Source of the DNA: Levilactobacillus brevis ATCC 14869 = DSM 20054
Lineage (GTDB): Bacteria > Bacillota > Bacilli > Lactobacillales > Lactobacillaceae
Reading direction: 5' to 3'
NCBI RefSeq assembly: GCF_001433855.1
Contig: NZ_AZCP01000001.1
Coordinates: forward strand, 47,146-102,626
DNA: 55,481 nt
Part shown: piece by piece, positions 15,508-23,681 of the stretch
Layout of the letters: each line of letters begins with the position of its first letter
Numbering within the stretch: the first letter of the stretch is position 1
Position numbers and translations under genes: made by a program
Notes under the pieces: model-generated
What the model saw: only the letters and a program-made list of their open reading frames with translations
What the model was told of the DNA's origin: nothing
The model's database searches: none

Positions 15508-16155
15508 TTAAACGGCCGTGCTAGTACGAAGATCTTTTAAAGCATCATCGATTTGCCCCAAAACAAGTTCCGTATTACCGGGAACATCAAGGTCGTATTT
15601 TTGAAGGTCAATTTTGATCTTAGGACTAACGTCGTAATCTGCGAACCAGCCTTGATAAGCAGTCCACATCTTTTTATAGTAAGATTCTAGTTCAGGATTA
15701 TTGTCAAATTGTTCGTAATCCCGACCACGTTTCTTGATCCGATGTAAGATTGTATCAAAGTCAGCGTCTGCGTAGACCAACAAATCAGGTGCCTTTTTAG
15801 GTAACTCGTTGAGTTCATTCATCATGTTGTCTAACAGATTCAAATAAACTTCTAGTTCTGTATCTGTGATGTTACCTTCGGCGTTATTCTCCCGCGTGAA
15901 GAGGGCGTCTTCGTAAATTGAACGGTCTAAGACGTTGTTGTCATCGGCCAGTGCACGTTTGATCATGCTAAAACGCTTATTTAAAAAGTAAATTTGCAGT
16001 AAGAAGCCGTATTGTTTGGGATCCCGGTAGTAAAGTGGTAAAACCGGGTTATCGCCAACCGGTTCAAAAAATGCTTGCGTACCTAAATGCGATGCAATCT
16101 TTCCAGTAAGTGTTGTTTTACCAACACCAATCATTCCTGCTGTAATTATCACCAT
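15508..16155 (-). CDS. Deoxynucleoside kinase (dAK/dGK type)
   Basis: A 215-residue kinase of the length usual for lactobacillus deoxyadenosine/deoxyguanosine kinases. The ATG at 16155 is chosen for the GAGGGG site and the family start. P-loop Gly-Met-Ile-Gly-Val-Gly-Lys-Thr-Thr is at residues 7-15, Glu-Pro-Val-Gly-Asp-Asn-Pro near 36, the Asp-Arg-Ser-Ile-Tyr-Glu-Asp motif near 78, and the Arg-rich lid Lys-Lys-Arg-Gly-Arg near 150. It salvages deoxynucleosides to dNMPs. Only one copy is in the window, whereas some lactobacilli have a dAK-dGK pair. Divergent from the HAD gene at 16309. Confidence 0.92.
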   Translation of the reverse strand: MVIITAGMIGVGKTTLTGKIASHLGTQAFFEPVGDNPVLPLYYRDPKQYGFLLQIYFLNKRFSMIKRALADDNNVLDRSIYEDALFTRENNAEGNITDTELEVYLNLLDNMMNELNELPKKAPDLLVYADADFDTILHRIKKRGRDYEQFDNNPELESYYKKMWTAYQGWFADYDVSPKIKIDLQKYDLDVPGNTELVLGQIDDALKDLRTSTAV

Positions 16156-16308
16156 GATAGCCCCTCTTTTAAATAGAAATACAAGATATAGTGTACCATA
16201 AAATTGCCAACTACTACATTTGCTGAGCAAAAAAATTTCGCCATTTCGTAAACTTTGGTCATTGTTGTATAATGAATCTGTCAAAACCAGTGAACTAGGA
16301 GGCTAATT

Positions 16309-17079
16309 ATGTATCAAGCCATCGTCTTTTTTGATCTGGATAGCACGCTATTTGACGATAACAAGCATGTCTTACCGGCAAGTGTCGCAGCCATTCATGA
16401 AATGCAACAACATCATATTCTACCAGTTATTGCCACAGGAAGAAACATCTTTGAGATACAATATGTTTTGGACGGTACCGGAATTGATTCCGTGGTCGGC
16501 GCTAATGGCAGTTATGTACAGTATCAAGGTCAGCGGTTAGCCGCAGCGGTAATTGCGCCCGAGTTATTGACGGCAGTGACATCATTTGCGCAACGCCAGC
16601 ATGATCCGATTGCGTACTATACGAGTCAGGGCTTCCGTTTGAGTCAGGCCAATGCTGATACGACAGAAAACTTTCAGTTGTTACGGCTGCATCCGATCGT
16701 TGATCCAGCGTGGTATGCAACCCAGCAAATTAATTTTTTAAATGTATTTAATCGTGACCATGACCAGCTTTATCAAGAGAAATTTTCAGGTCAGTTAACT
16801 TTTGTGCGAAATAATCCACGATGTTTGGATACGATGGTCAATGGCGTGACGAAGCAGTCGGGGATTCGAACCTTAATTCAACAGGCCGGACTACAGGGGA
16901 TTAAGACTTATGCCTTTGGGGATGGGTATAATGACCTGCAAATGTTTGACGAAGTTGATGTTCCTATTTCGATGGGGAACGGGGTGGCTGCTGCTAAAGA
17001 AAAAGCAGCATATGTGACTACTACAAATACCACGGATGGAATTGTTCGCGGACTTCGCTATTTTGGTTTAATTCAATAG
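16309..17079 (+). CDS. Cof-type HAD phosphatase
   Basis: A 256-residue HAD hydrolase. Motif I is Phe-Asp-Leu-Asp-Ser-Thr-Leu-Phe-Asp, motif II Ala-Thr-Gly-Arg, and motif IV Gly-Asp-Gly-Tyr-Asn-Asp near residue 205, with the type IIB cap between. Cof proteins dephosphorylate sugar phosphates, FMN or PLP; the substrate cannot be told here. TAGGAGG site before the ATG. Confidence 0.9.
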   Translation: MYQAIVFFDLDSTLFDDNKHVLPASVAAIHEMQQHHILPVIATGRNIFEIQYVLDGTGIDSVVGANGSYVQYQGQRLAAAVIAPELLTAVTSFAQRQHDPIAYYTSQGFRLSQANADTTENFQLLRLHPIVDPAWYATQQINFLNVFNRDHDQLYQEKFSGQLTFVRNNPRCLDTMVNGVTKQSGIRTLIQQAGLQGIKTYAFGDGYNDLQMFDEVDVPISMGNGVAAAKEKAAYVTTTNTTDGIVRGLRYFGLIQ

Positions 17080-17084
17080 AACAC

Positions 17085-17121
17085 AAAAAAGGGACTGAGC
17101 GATTTGCTCAATCCCTTTTTG
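17085..17121. terminator. Bidirectional terminator
   Basis: AAAAAGGGACTGAGC pairs with GCTCAATCCCTTTTT (one mismatch) between the HAD gene and convergent pgmB. Confidence 0.9.
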
Positions 17122-17134
17122 TATTCTATTGAAT

Positions 17135-17806
17135 TTAGCCTAACTTAGCCGCAATATTAGCTAAGGTCACATCGGCCGTGTCCGCAAAGACCATATCCGC
17201 GGCACCTAATTCGGTGGCATCACCAATGCCTAAGGAGACCTCACCAGCTGCATTAATCGCAGCCACACCAGCAGCGGCATCTTCAACGCCGATACATTGT
17301 TCGGGTGGCAAGTTTAATAGCTCAGCCCCTTTGGTATAGATCTCAGGATCTGGCTTACCATGAGTTAAACTAGCTGGGTCGACAATCTTGGGGAAGTAGT
17401 CGGCCAATTCCAACTTAGCCAATACGCGGGGGGCGTTCTTAGAAGCAGAGGCCAATGAGAGTTGGTAGCCTTTGGCGCGTAGATCATCAAGAAAAGCTTT
17501 CATCCCTGGTAAAATATTAGCGGGCGTCATCTTGTCGACTTCAGCGACATAGTTGGTGTTTTTCTGAGTGGCTAACTGTTCCTTTTCAGCTTGGGTATAG
17601 TCGTTTTCCTTACCGCCAGCCTTCAGAATCATTTCCAAGGAATCCATGCGACTAATCCCTTTAAGGCCATTGCCCAGTTCATCACTCCAAGTAACACCTA
17701 GGGAATCGGCGAGCTGATGCCAGGCCGTACCATGAAGAATGGAAGTATCCGTAATCACACCGTCGAGATCAAAAACAAATCCTTTAATATCAGAAAACTT
17801 TGTCAT
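17135..17806 (-). CDS. pgmB: Beta-phosphoglucomutase
   Basis: A 223-residue HAD protein. Phe-Asp-Leu-Asp-Gly-Val-Ile-Thr-Asp-Thr is the catalytic loop of beta-PGM (nucleophile and acid/base Asp two apart). Later are Leu-Ala-Ser-Ala-Ser-Lys-Asn and Gly-Val-Glu-Asp-Ala-Ala-Ala-Gly. It converts beta-glucose 1-phosphate to glucose 6-phosphate. The ATG at 17806 follows GGAGTG; the upstream GTG overlaps that site. It lies 12 bases after the GH65 phosphorylase, which supplies its substrate, so the two form an operon. Confidence 0.95.
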   Translation of the reverse strand: MTKFSDIKGFVFDLDGVITDTSILHGTAWHQLADSLGVTWSDELGNGLKGISRMDSLEMILKAGGKENDYTQAEKEQLATQKNTNYVAEVDKMTPANILPGMKAFLDDLRAKGYQLSLASASKNAPRVLAKLELADYFPKIVDPASLTHGKPDPEIYTKGAELLNLPPEQCIGVEDAAAGVAAINAAGEVSLGIGDATELGAADMVFADTADVTLANIAAKLG

Positions 17807-17818
17807 GCTAAGCACTCC

Positions 17819-20533
17819 TTAATAAGTTATGGTGGTTGAAACGTGTGGTTTTAGTGAAACAGATTGTTGCTGAATTTGAAGGGTGGTTGCCTGGTCGGCC
17901 GTCACGGTAATGTGGTGATGGTCAATGCTAAAGGCATAGGTGATGCCACGAATGCATTGCTTAAACGCAATGGCTGTCCAAGCATGGGGCAGGCGAGGGG
18001 CAACCGTCAGGTGATCGGCTAGCGCATCGACCCCGGCATAATACCGCATAGTCATTAACGTTACCGCCCCCATGACGCCTAGGTGAATACCTTCGGCTGT
18101 TGTCCCGCCTTGAATGTCGTAGTAATCAGACAACAGTGCTTGAGAATAGAATTGCCAAGAACGATCCAAGTGCCCTGCCATCGCCGTTAATGCGGCGTAG
18201 ACAACCCGCGATAGGGTAGACCCATGGGTTGTTCGATCCAAATAGAATTGTAGATTCTTAGTTAACGCACCTGTGGGAAGCTGGTAACCCAATTGCTGAA
18301 GCAGCGTCATGACCTGTGGAACATCTAAGTTGTAGAAAATCATAAGCGCATCGGCTTGCTTAGCCACTTGGTAGGCATCAGGCGTCTTTCCTTCAGCCTT
18401 CAAGATGCGATCCATTCGGGAAATATCTCCGTATTTTTGCCGATACTTCTGGAAATCTAACTGGGGAAGCTTGAAGTAACCAGCAAATTGCCCGATAATG
18501 CCGTCCTCGTTAATGTCGAGTTTCAAGTGCTGGGCAACGTCCGCAAATTGATCGAGAATTTGCGGAGTCACGCCCGTTTTCTGGTCAATGGCTGCTAATT
18601 GGTCGGGTTGGCACTGCTGCCGAAGGACCTTCAGTTCTCGGAATAACCAGGCAACCATTAGATTGGTGTATGCGTTATTGGCTAACCCGCGGCTGTGCGC
18701 GTTTGGATAGTTTTCGTGAAATTCATCTGGTCCCATGACTTGATCAATTGTGTATCGTTGATCGGGTGCATTCCGGTGGGCCTTACTGAGCCAAAATTGT
18801 GCAATCTCTTGCAGCATTTCTAAACCATATTGTACCAAGAAGGTATGGTCACCAGAAATTCGGTCATACATAATAACATTGTAAGCAACGGCTAATGACA
18901 CATGGCGTTGCAAAGCTGAATAGTCGGGGTCCCACGTATTGGTTAGGGGATTTAAGTGGACCACCTGGGATTGTTCATCCCCAGTTGCACCGGACTGCCA
19001 AGGGAACATGGCACCAGCAAATCCGGCCTCATGGGCGTTCTTTTTGGCAGCGGGTAGCCGACGATAACGATACATCAGCAGTTGCCGCACAAGTTGCGGA
19101 TCATATAGTGTCAATAGTGGCAGGTCAAACATTTCGTCCCAAAAGACATGTCCCCGATAGGCTTCACCGTCTAACCCACGGGCGTTAATTGAGGCATCAA
19201 TTTTACCAGAAGCGATGGCCTGCGTTGCTGAGAATAGATGGTACAGATTGACTCGGATTAATTTTTGAGCTGTCATATCACCCGAGAGTTGAATATCTGC
19301 AATATCCCAGCGATGTTGCCAGTAAGCTGTGCTACTCTTATGCGTGTCCTCAAAACTGGCCTGGGCCAAATCGGCTTGCGTTGCAGCTAAAAGGTCACCA
19401 GTTGTTTCGCGAGCGGTATAGAGCACAATGTTTTTTTCAAATGTATAGGTGTGTTGGGGTTGAACGTCAAGCGACTGCATCTGGCGCACTTGTTGATCGG
19501 CGTCTGGTCGATCATGATTTTGCGGGGTGAGAGCCGTTCCTGGACCAGTTAATCGGGACCCTAGAACAAACTTGACGGCTGAGGTAGCTGTTTGCCCCTC
19601 TAAGAACATTGAATCGGTTTGCTGACTGGTTCCCGTAATGCGTAAGTGTCGTTGATTAAAGGCATTATAGCGGTCGACATTCGCATTGATTACCCGACCA
19701 TCAATTGCAGAGTAAATTTGCAGACTTCCCGCAAAATTTAAAGGGGTGATCCGGTATTGGATGGCTAAACGGTGCCAGTCTTTGAAGTTAGCCAGTTTTT
19801 TAGTTTCAATTCGTAGGGCATGACCGGTAGGGAGTTGGACAAGCATGGTGGTGGTTAGCGTCCCAGTATGCAGATCAAGACTACGGTAAATATCTTGGAT
19901 ATCAGCAGCCTTAATCCGAAAGGGATTTTGATGATCAACACCAAAGGATAAGGCTTGAGCGTTAGGCAAGTTAACCAAGTCTTCATTTGTTACGTTGCGA
20001 CCATTGAGATTGGTGGTTAACTGGTCATACAGGCCAGCCGTATACATGCCCGGATAATTGTCGGCATCGGCGTGAGCTTCTGTATAAGCACCACGAAGCC
20101 CGATAAAACCGTTGCCGACGGTGAGCATAGCCTCTTGACCATAGTTACGTTTACCTTGGTACTGACCATAATAGTCAAGGTGCCAGGTTAAATAGTCGCG
20201 TTTAGCGGTCAGTGCAGCGGTGAGCCCTTGTTGCTGCACGGCTTGGGAACTGACAGCGGGAATATTTAACATGTTGGTAATCGCGAGGCCTAAATCAATC
20301 CGTTGGTGATTAATGCCCACCACGGTATCTGAAAATGGGTAACTGAGTGCATTATCAATTACGGCGGCATCGACGTCTAAACCAGCCAATTTCAACCGCA
20401 AATTCTCAAGGTTTTCACCAATGGTCTGATCAGAATTGTAGGCGATCGTAAAACGGCGCCGTTCATCGGGATTAGTGGGTTGGTAGCTGACGGCTAAAGC
20501 GTCATCCAATACATGCAATGAAATTAAGTTCAA
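17819..20533 (-). CDS. GH65 disaccharide phosphorylase with extra N-terminal domain
   Basis: A 904-residue GH65 enzyme. The conserved part begins near residue 131 (Tyr-Gly-Gln-Glu-Ala-Met-Leu, then Gly-Asn-Gly-Phe-Ile-Gly-Leu-Arg-Gly), with Phe-Trp-Asp-Glu-Met-Phe in the middle, the catalytic acid in Gly-Pro-Asp-Glu-Phe-His-Glu near 600 and the phosphate loop His-Gly-Ser-Thr-Leu-Ser near 770. It should split an alpha-glucoside such as maltose, trehalose or kojibiose with phosphate to beta-glucose 1-phosphate, used by pgmB. About 110 residues precede the usual GH65 start, so it is longer than the usual 750-780. TTG start with AAAGGATGA. The sugar is not certain. Confidence 0.9.
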   Translation of the reverse strand: MNLISLHVLDDALAVSYQPTNPDERRRFTIAYNSDQTIGENLENLRLKLAGLDVDAAVIDNALSYPFSDTVVGINHQRIDLGLAITNMLNIPAVSSQAVQQQGLTAALTAKRDYLTWHLDYYGQYQGKRNYGQEAMLTVGNGFIGLRGAYTEAHADADNYPGMYTAGLYDQLTTNLNGRNVTNEDLVNLPNAQALSFGVDHQNPFRIKAADIQDIYRSLDLHTGTLTTTMLVQLPTGHALRIETKKLANFKDWHRLAIQYRITPLNFAGSLQIYSAIDGRVINANVDRYNAFNQRHLRITGTSQQTDSMFLEGQTATSAVKFVLGSRLTGPGTALTPQNHDRPDADQQVRQMQSLDVQPQHTYTFEKNIVLYTARETTGDLLAATQADLAQASFEDTHKSSTAYWQHRWDIADIQLSGDMTAQKLIRVNLYHLFSATQAIASGKIDASINARGLDGEAYRGHVFWDEMFDLPLLTLYDPQLVRQLLMYRYRRLPAAKKNAHEAGFAGAMFPWQSGATGDEQSQVVHLNPLTNTWDPDYSALQRHVSLAVAYNVIMYDRISGDHTFLVQYGLEMLQEIAQFWLSKAHRNAPDQRYTIDQVMGPDEFHENYPNAHSRGLANNAYTNLMVAWLFRELKVLRQQCQPDQLAAIDQKTGVTPQILDQFADVAQHLKLDINEDGIIGQFAGYFKLPQLDFQKYRQKYGDISRMDRILKAEGKTPDAYQVAKQADALMIFYNLDVPQVMTLLQQLGYQLPTGALTKNLQFYLDRTTHGSTLSRVVYAALTAMAGHLDRSWQFYSQALLSDYYDIQGGTTAEGIHLGVMGAVTLMTMRYYAGVDALADHLTVAPRLPHAWTAIAFKQCIRGITYAFSIDHHHITVTADQATTLQIQQQSVSLKPHVSTTITY

Positions 20534-20667
20534 TTTGAGATCATCCTTTCTGCTAAATGATAGCGTATTCTTTCAAGACCAATCTTAGGCTACCCAGATT
20601 GAATAAGCAATTAATTCTTCCGATTTTGATTAAAATAATTTTGTTGATAAAGGCTGATCTGACAATA

Positions 20668-20683
20668 TTGCAACCGATTGCAG
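20668..20683 (-). promoter_or_regulatory. Possible cre/LacI-type operator for the GH65 operon
   Basis: TTGCAACCGATTGCAG is an imperfect dyad with a central CCG. It fits cre with about three mismatches and also resembles LacI-family maltose operators. It lies about 140 bases upstream of the phosphorylase. Confidence 0.35.
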
Positions 20684-20712
20684 TATTTGTAGTCATCACG
20701 CCTTTGATCCAT

Positions 20713-20744
20713 AAAAAAACACTCAAGCTGTGAACTTGAGTGTT
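20713..20744 (-). terminator. Terminator of the 2-hydroxyacid dehydrogenase gene
   Basis: Minus-strand AACACTCAAG / CTTGAGTGTT (10 bp) followed by seven Ts. Confidence 0.9.
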
Positions 20745-20752
20745 ACTGACGT

Positions 20753-21715
20753 TTAAGGGTTAACAATGTATAAGGGGGCCTGTCCCTGATCCACGCGAAC
20801 CGCGTTCTTGGCAACAATCGTAGCCATAGCATCACGTGCTTCCACGGTCGCGTTACCAACGTGGGGCGTTAAAATGACATTGTCCAATGCTTTGAAGCCG
20901 GCGTCAACGTGCGGTTCGGCTTCATAGACATCCAAAGCAGCGCCAGCTAACTGTTCCTGTTGGAGAGCTGTCAACAGGGCGGCTTCATCGATAATGGGAC
21001 CTCGGGCCGCATTGATTAAATAAGCGGAATCTTTCATGGCCTTAAATTCGGCAGCTCCTAATAAATGATGCGTCTCTGGCGTGAAAGGACAATGAATGGT
21101 TAAGATGTCACTTTGCGCAATTAAGTCAGTTAATGGCACCTGTTGGGCATGTAAGGCCTGCGCGGTGGTCGCATCGAGAGGATGGCGTTGCGTGTAGATA
21201 ATCTTCATATCAAAAGCAGCTAAGCGTTTGGCGACTGCCTGCCCAATTTGGCCCATACCGAGAATGCCCAAAGTCTTGCCCGCTAGTTCATGACCCAAGA
21301 AGAATAGGGGTGACCAGCCATCAAACCCTTGGTCGCGCATCAATCGGTCACCCTCAACAAGGCGGTGAGTTAAAGCGATGATGAGACCGGCAGTCACCTC
21401 AGCGGTTGAGACAGTCGAGACTTTCGGGGTGTTCGTCACGGGAATTTGTCGTGACCGGGCATAGTCGGCATCAATATTATTGAAACCGGCGCCATAATTT
21501 GCAATCAACTTTAGTTGTGGATCGGCATCAATGATGTCACGATCGACCTGAGTGGATAGTGGGGTAATCAGATAGTCCTTACCCACAACACGTTTTAACA
21601 ATTCAGCCTTGGTGATCAGGCCGTGGCCATTATAGCAATCAACGTCTAAGTCGGCTTGGCGCAAGATGTTTAGCGCCGCCTGAGGAATGGGGGCAGTTAC
21701 GAGAACACTGGTCAT
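20753..21715 (-). CDS. D-isomer 2-hydroxyacid dehydrogenase
   Basis: A 320-residue NAD(P)-dependent dehydrogenase. The Rossmann motif is Gly-Ile-Leu-Gly-Met-Gly-Gln-Ile-Gly near residue 150; the catalytic Arg is in Asn-Ala-Ala-Arg-Gly, the Glu in Asp-Val-Tyr-Glu-Ala-Glu-Pro and the His in Thr-Pro-His-Val-Gly. It reduces 2-oxoacids such as glyoxylate, hydroxypyruvate or phenylpyruvate; it lacks the ACT domain of a serine-pathway enzyme. ATG at 21715 follows GGAGTG. The exact substrate is not visible. Transcribed alone. Confidence 0.9.
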   Translation of the reverse strand: MTSVLVTAPIPQAALNILRQADLDVDCYNGHGLITKAELLKRVVGKDYLITPLSTQVDRDIIDADPQLKLIANYGAGFNNIDADYARSRQIPVTNTPKVSTVSTAEVTAGLIIALTHRLVEGDRLMRDQGFDGWSPLFFLGHELAGKTLGILGMGQIGQAVAKRLAAFDMKIIYTQRHPLDATTAQALHAQQVPLTDLIAQSDILTIHCPFTPETHHLLGAAEFKAMKDSAYLINAARGPIIDEAALLTALQQEQLAGAALDVYEAEPHVDAGFKALDNVILTPHVGNATVEARDAMATIVAKNAVRVDQGQAPLYIVNP

Positions 21716-21864
21716 ATGAGTCACTCCTTCAGTTAAATTTAAAAGACACCTTCATTGTAATCGTTTCCAGTTAGGAATACAGCTATTAGCCGAATTTACT
21801 TCGATAATTTGAAGAAACGTGGTAACATTTGTACATGATTACTTAACGAAGGGGCATTCTGGCT

Positions 21865-22110
21865 GTGAAAATTTTAACGTCATTGTTGATGGTTTTGCTA
21901 ACTGGTGGTCTGATTGGCGGTACCTTGTGGGGGATGCTCACGTGGAACGTGGCTTTTGGCTGGGATATCATGATTGGTTTAACGGGATTGATCGTTAGTA
22001 CGCTCGTTAATCTTGGTCTGTACTGGTTTTTATGGCCCCGATCGCCAATGCTTTTAGAGGATGAGACGGCCGTTAGTGATGAGGAGGCACAAAAAAAGCC
22101 ATTACGATAA
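21865..22110 (+). CDS. Small two-span membrane protein
   Basis: An 81-residue protein with a GTG start and GAAGGGG site. Two hydrophobic segments (residues 4-28 and 35-58) are followed by an acidic, then basic tail. I do not recognise the family. Its 3' end overlaps, in antisense, the terminator of the candidate sRNA on the minus strand (22087-22258). Confidence 0.65.
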   Translation: MKILTSLLMVLLTGGLIGGTLWGMLTWNVAFGWDIMIGLTGLIVSTLVNLGLYWFLWPRSPMLLEDETAVSDEEAQKKPLR

Positions 22111-22258
22111 GTCGCAATGGCCAAAGAGTAAGGTTACAACATAATTGGGGGATTATGTTGTAAAAAATTTCATCTACTTTGGGGGAGTAAAATGAAATCT
22201 GTCTGTTGAATGAGGACAGAAGCCTCACGCATAAGTTGAAGGTTAGTTCAAACTCATC
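22087..22258 (-). ncRNA. Candidate sRNA with two C-rich hairpin loops
   Basis: Read on the minus strand there are three features in order: hairpin ATTTCAT / ATGAAAT with CTCCCCC exposed in its loop, perfect 12-bp hairpin TTACAACATAAT / ATTATGTTGTAA with loop CCCCCA, and terminator GCCATTGCGA / TCGTAATGGC with seven Ts. A TATAAA lies upstream (plus 22265-22270) at about the right distance. C-rich loops that pair with Shine-Dalgarno sequences are the hallmark of RsaE/RoxS-type and csRNA-type regulators. The overlapping minus-strand ORF has no SD. The promoter is the weakest part. Confidence 0.5.
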
Positions 22259-22418
22259 CGCAACTTTATAGTAACGCATTTATTAAGAAATTGCTATTAA
22301 AAAGTAAATATTTTGGTGAAGGTATTTAATGAGACGGTTGATCGTTCAGCCATGAGGCGATTAGAGAACTTTGAACCGGTTAGTTAAGCGAGGAAACAAT
22401 GCTGAGAGGGTGGACAAG

Positions 22419-23099
22419 ATGACACAACAACGGATTAAAATAGGTGGTTTTGGCAGTTGGCTATGGGTTATCGGGATGGTGATTCTAATATCGGTGGTTC
22501 AATTGCCATTGCTACAATTAAATCATGGCTCATTGTTGCATCGTGTTTTATGGAGTGGTATTTATCTGGCTGGGTTTGTGATCACGGCCCTGATTGGTTT
22601 TTGGCGCTATCGCCAGATTCATCCAGTTAATTGGCAACGGTTGACTGGGCAAGATTGGGTACAAATGGTCAAAGGCTATGGGTTTATCATCTTGTCAGAG
22701 TTTATTTTAAGTGGTTTGACTAGTGTGCTGTACCATCAAACTAGTACGGCGAACAATCAAGCCATTGGGACTTTGATGGGGCGGAGTAGTTTAACGATGA
22801 TTCTACTGAGTCTGACGGCAGTATTGGGGTCACCAATTATCGAGGAGTTAACCTTTCGGGGGCTACTAATCGATGGCTGTTTTGCCCCCAGATCTTTCTG
22901 GTTATCAATTGTTGTGAGCGGGATTGCTTTTTCGATTCCCCATGCCAGTTCTAATCCAATCAGTTGGCTTTTATATGCGGTAATGGGGGGAACCCTGGCC
23001 TATGTGTATCGGCGAACGGGTAAATTACAGAGTAGCATCTTACTTCACGGGTTTAATAACCTAGTTGCAGTGGGACTCATGTTATTGACACTTAAATAG
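22419..23099 (+). CDS. CPBP-family intramembrane protease
   Basis: A 226-residue membrane protein with six to seven spans. The Abi/CPBP signatures are all present: Glu-Glu-Leu-Thr-Phe-Arg (EExxxR) near residue 146, Phe-Ser-Ile-Pro-His-Ala near 174 and His-Gly-Phe-Asn-Asn near 210. Family members act as CAAX-like proteases or in bacteriocin self-immunity in lactobacilli; no bacteriocin gene is nearby. The ATG at 22419 follows GAGGGTGG, so the longer start at 22371 is less likely. Confidence 0.88.
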   Translation: MTQQRIKIGGFGSWLWVIGMVILISVVQLPLLQLNHGSLLHRVLWSGIYLAGFVITALIGFWRYRQIHPVNWQRLTGQDWVQMVKGYGFIILSEFILSGLTSVLYHQTSTANNQAIGTLMGRSSLTMILLSLTAVLGSPIIEELTFRGLLIDGCFAPRSFWLSIVVSGIAFSIPHASSNPISWLLYAVMGGTLAYVYRRTGKLQSSILLHGFNNLVAVGLMLLTLK

Positions 23100-23101
23100 T
23101 A

Positions 23102-23143
23102 GAAAAGACAGCACGGACGCTATTGTCCGTGCTGTCTTTTTAT
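23102..23143. terminator. Bidirectional terminator
   Basis: AAAAGACAGCACGGAC pairs with GTCCGTGCTGTCTTTT, a 16-bp perfect stem between convergent genes. Confidence 0.95.
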
Positions 23144-23151
23144 AAAAAATA

Positions 23152-23628
23152 TTAATCTTGATCGACTTGTTTAGCAATCATGCGCTCTTGGCTGACGTGG
23201 TCTAACTGTGACTTCACGGTGACCAGTTCAGTCATCATTTGATCAATTTCTTTGTCGGACATTCCCAACAACGTTTGGCATTGACCGATACGCATATAAA
23301 CCTCGTCACGCTTAGCCGCTGCCATGTCGGTCAAGTGAATTAGCACTTGGCGTTCATCAGTTTGGCTTCGGACTCGAGTAACCCAACCTTGTTTTTCTAA
23401 TCGTTTCAGAAGCGGGGGCAGGGTTCCACTATCAAGTTCCAAACGGTCCCCTAATTGGTGGACGGTTAATGGCGCATCCTCCCAAAGAACCAGCATGGCA
23501 ATGTATTGCGGATAGGTTAACCCAAAAGGTGCCAAGGCACTCTGGTAGAAATGATTAAACTTTTTGCTAGCAGAATAGATGGAGAAGCAGAGTTGTTCGT
23601 CTAGCAAAATCGGTGTCACTTTAGTCAT
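23152..23628 (-). CDS. ohrR: OhrR-type MarR regulator
   Basis: A 158-residue winged-helix regulator. The N-terminal Asp-Glu-Gln-Leu-Cys-Phe-Ser-Ile-Tyr-Ser-Ala block matches OhrR, where this Cys senses organic peroxides. The recognition helix (Gly-Thr-Leu-Pro-Pro-Leu-Leu-Lys-Arg-Leu-Glu) and wing (Arg-Ser-Gln-Thr-Asp-Glu-Arg) follow. It is the only Cys near the N-terminus; one more (Gly-Gln-Cys) lies near residue 106, so a two-Cys mechanism is possible. Strong operator upstream suggests autoregulation. No ohr peroxidase gene lies next to it, unlike the usual arrangement. Confidence 0.88.
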   Translation of the reverse strand: MTKVTPILLDEQLCFSIYSASKKFNHFYQSALAPFGLTYPQYIAMLVLWEDAPLTVHQLGDRLELDSGTLPPLLKRLEKQGWVTRVRSQTDERQVLIHLTDMAAAKRDEVYMRIGQCQTLLGMSDKEIDQMMTELVTVKSQLDHVSQERMIAKQVDQD

Positions 23629-23661
23629 GGCACAGACCTCCTTTTAAATGACTTTCAGAGT

Positions 23662-23681
23662 ATTGTATACAATTGAATTGT
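23662..23681 (-). promoter_or_regulatory. OhrR operator
   Basis: Two overlapping perfect dyads, ATTGTATACAAT (23662-23673) and ACAATTGAATTGT (23669-23681), lie 34 bases upstream of the regulator start. They match the TACAATT-AATTGT form of OhrR boxes. Confidence 0.7.

Noticed and set aside
18895-19188. 97-codon plus-strand ORF inside the GH65 gene
   Set aside because: Antisense shadow of a clear 904-residue enzyme.
22191-22208. Five-codon ORF after GGGGGAG
   Set aside because: The G-rich stretch is the loop of a hairpin and is better explained as the complement of the C-rich sRNA loop.
22073-22279. 68-codon minus-strand ORF
   Set aside because: No SD and it runs straight through three stable hairpins; the region reads better as an sRNA.
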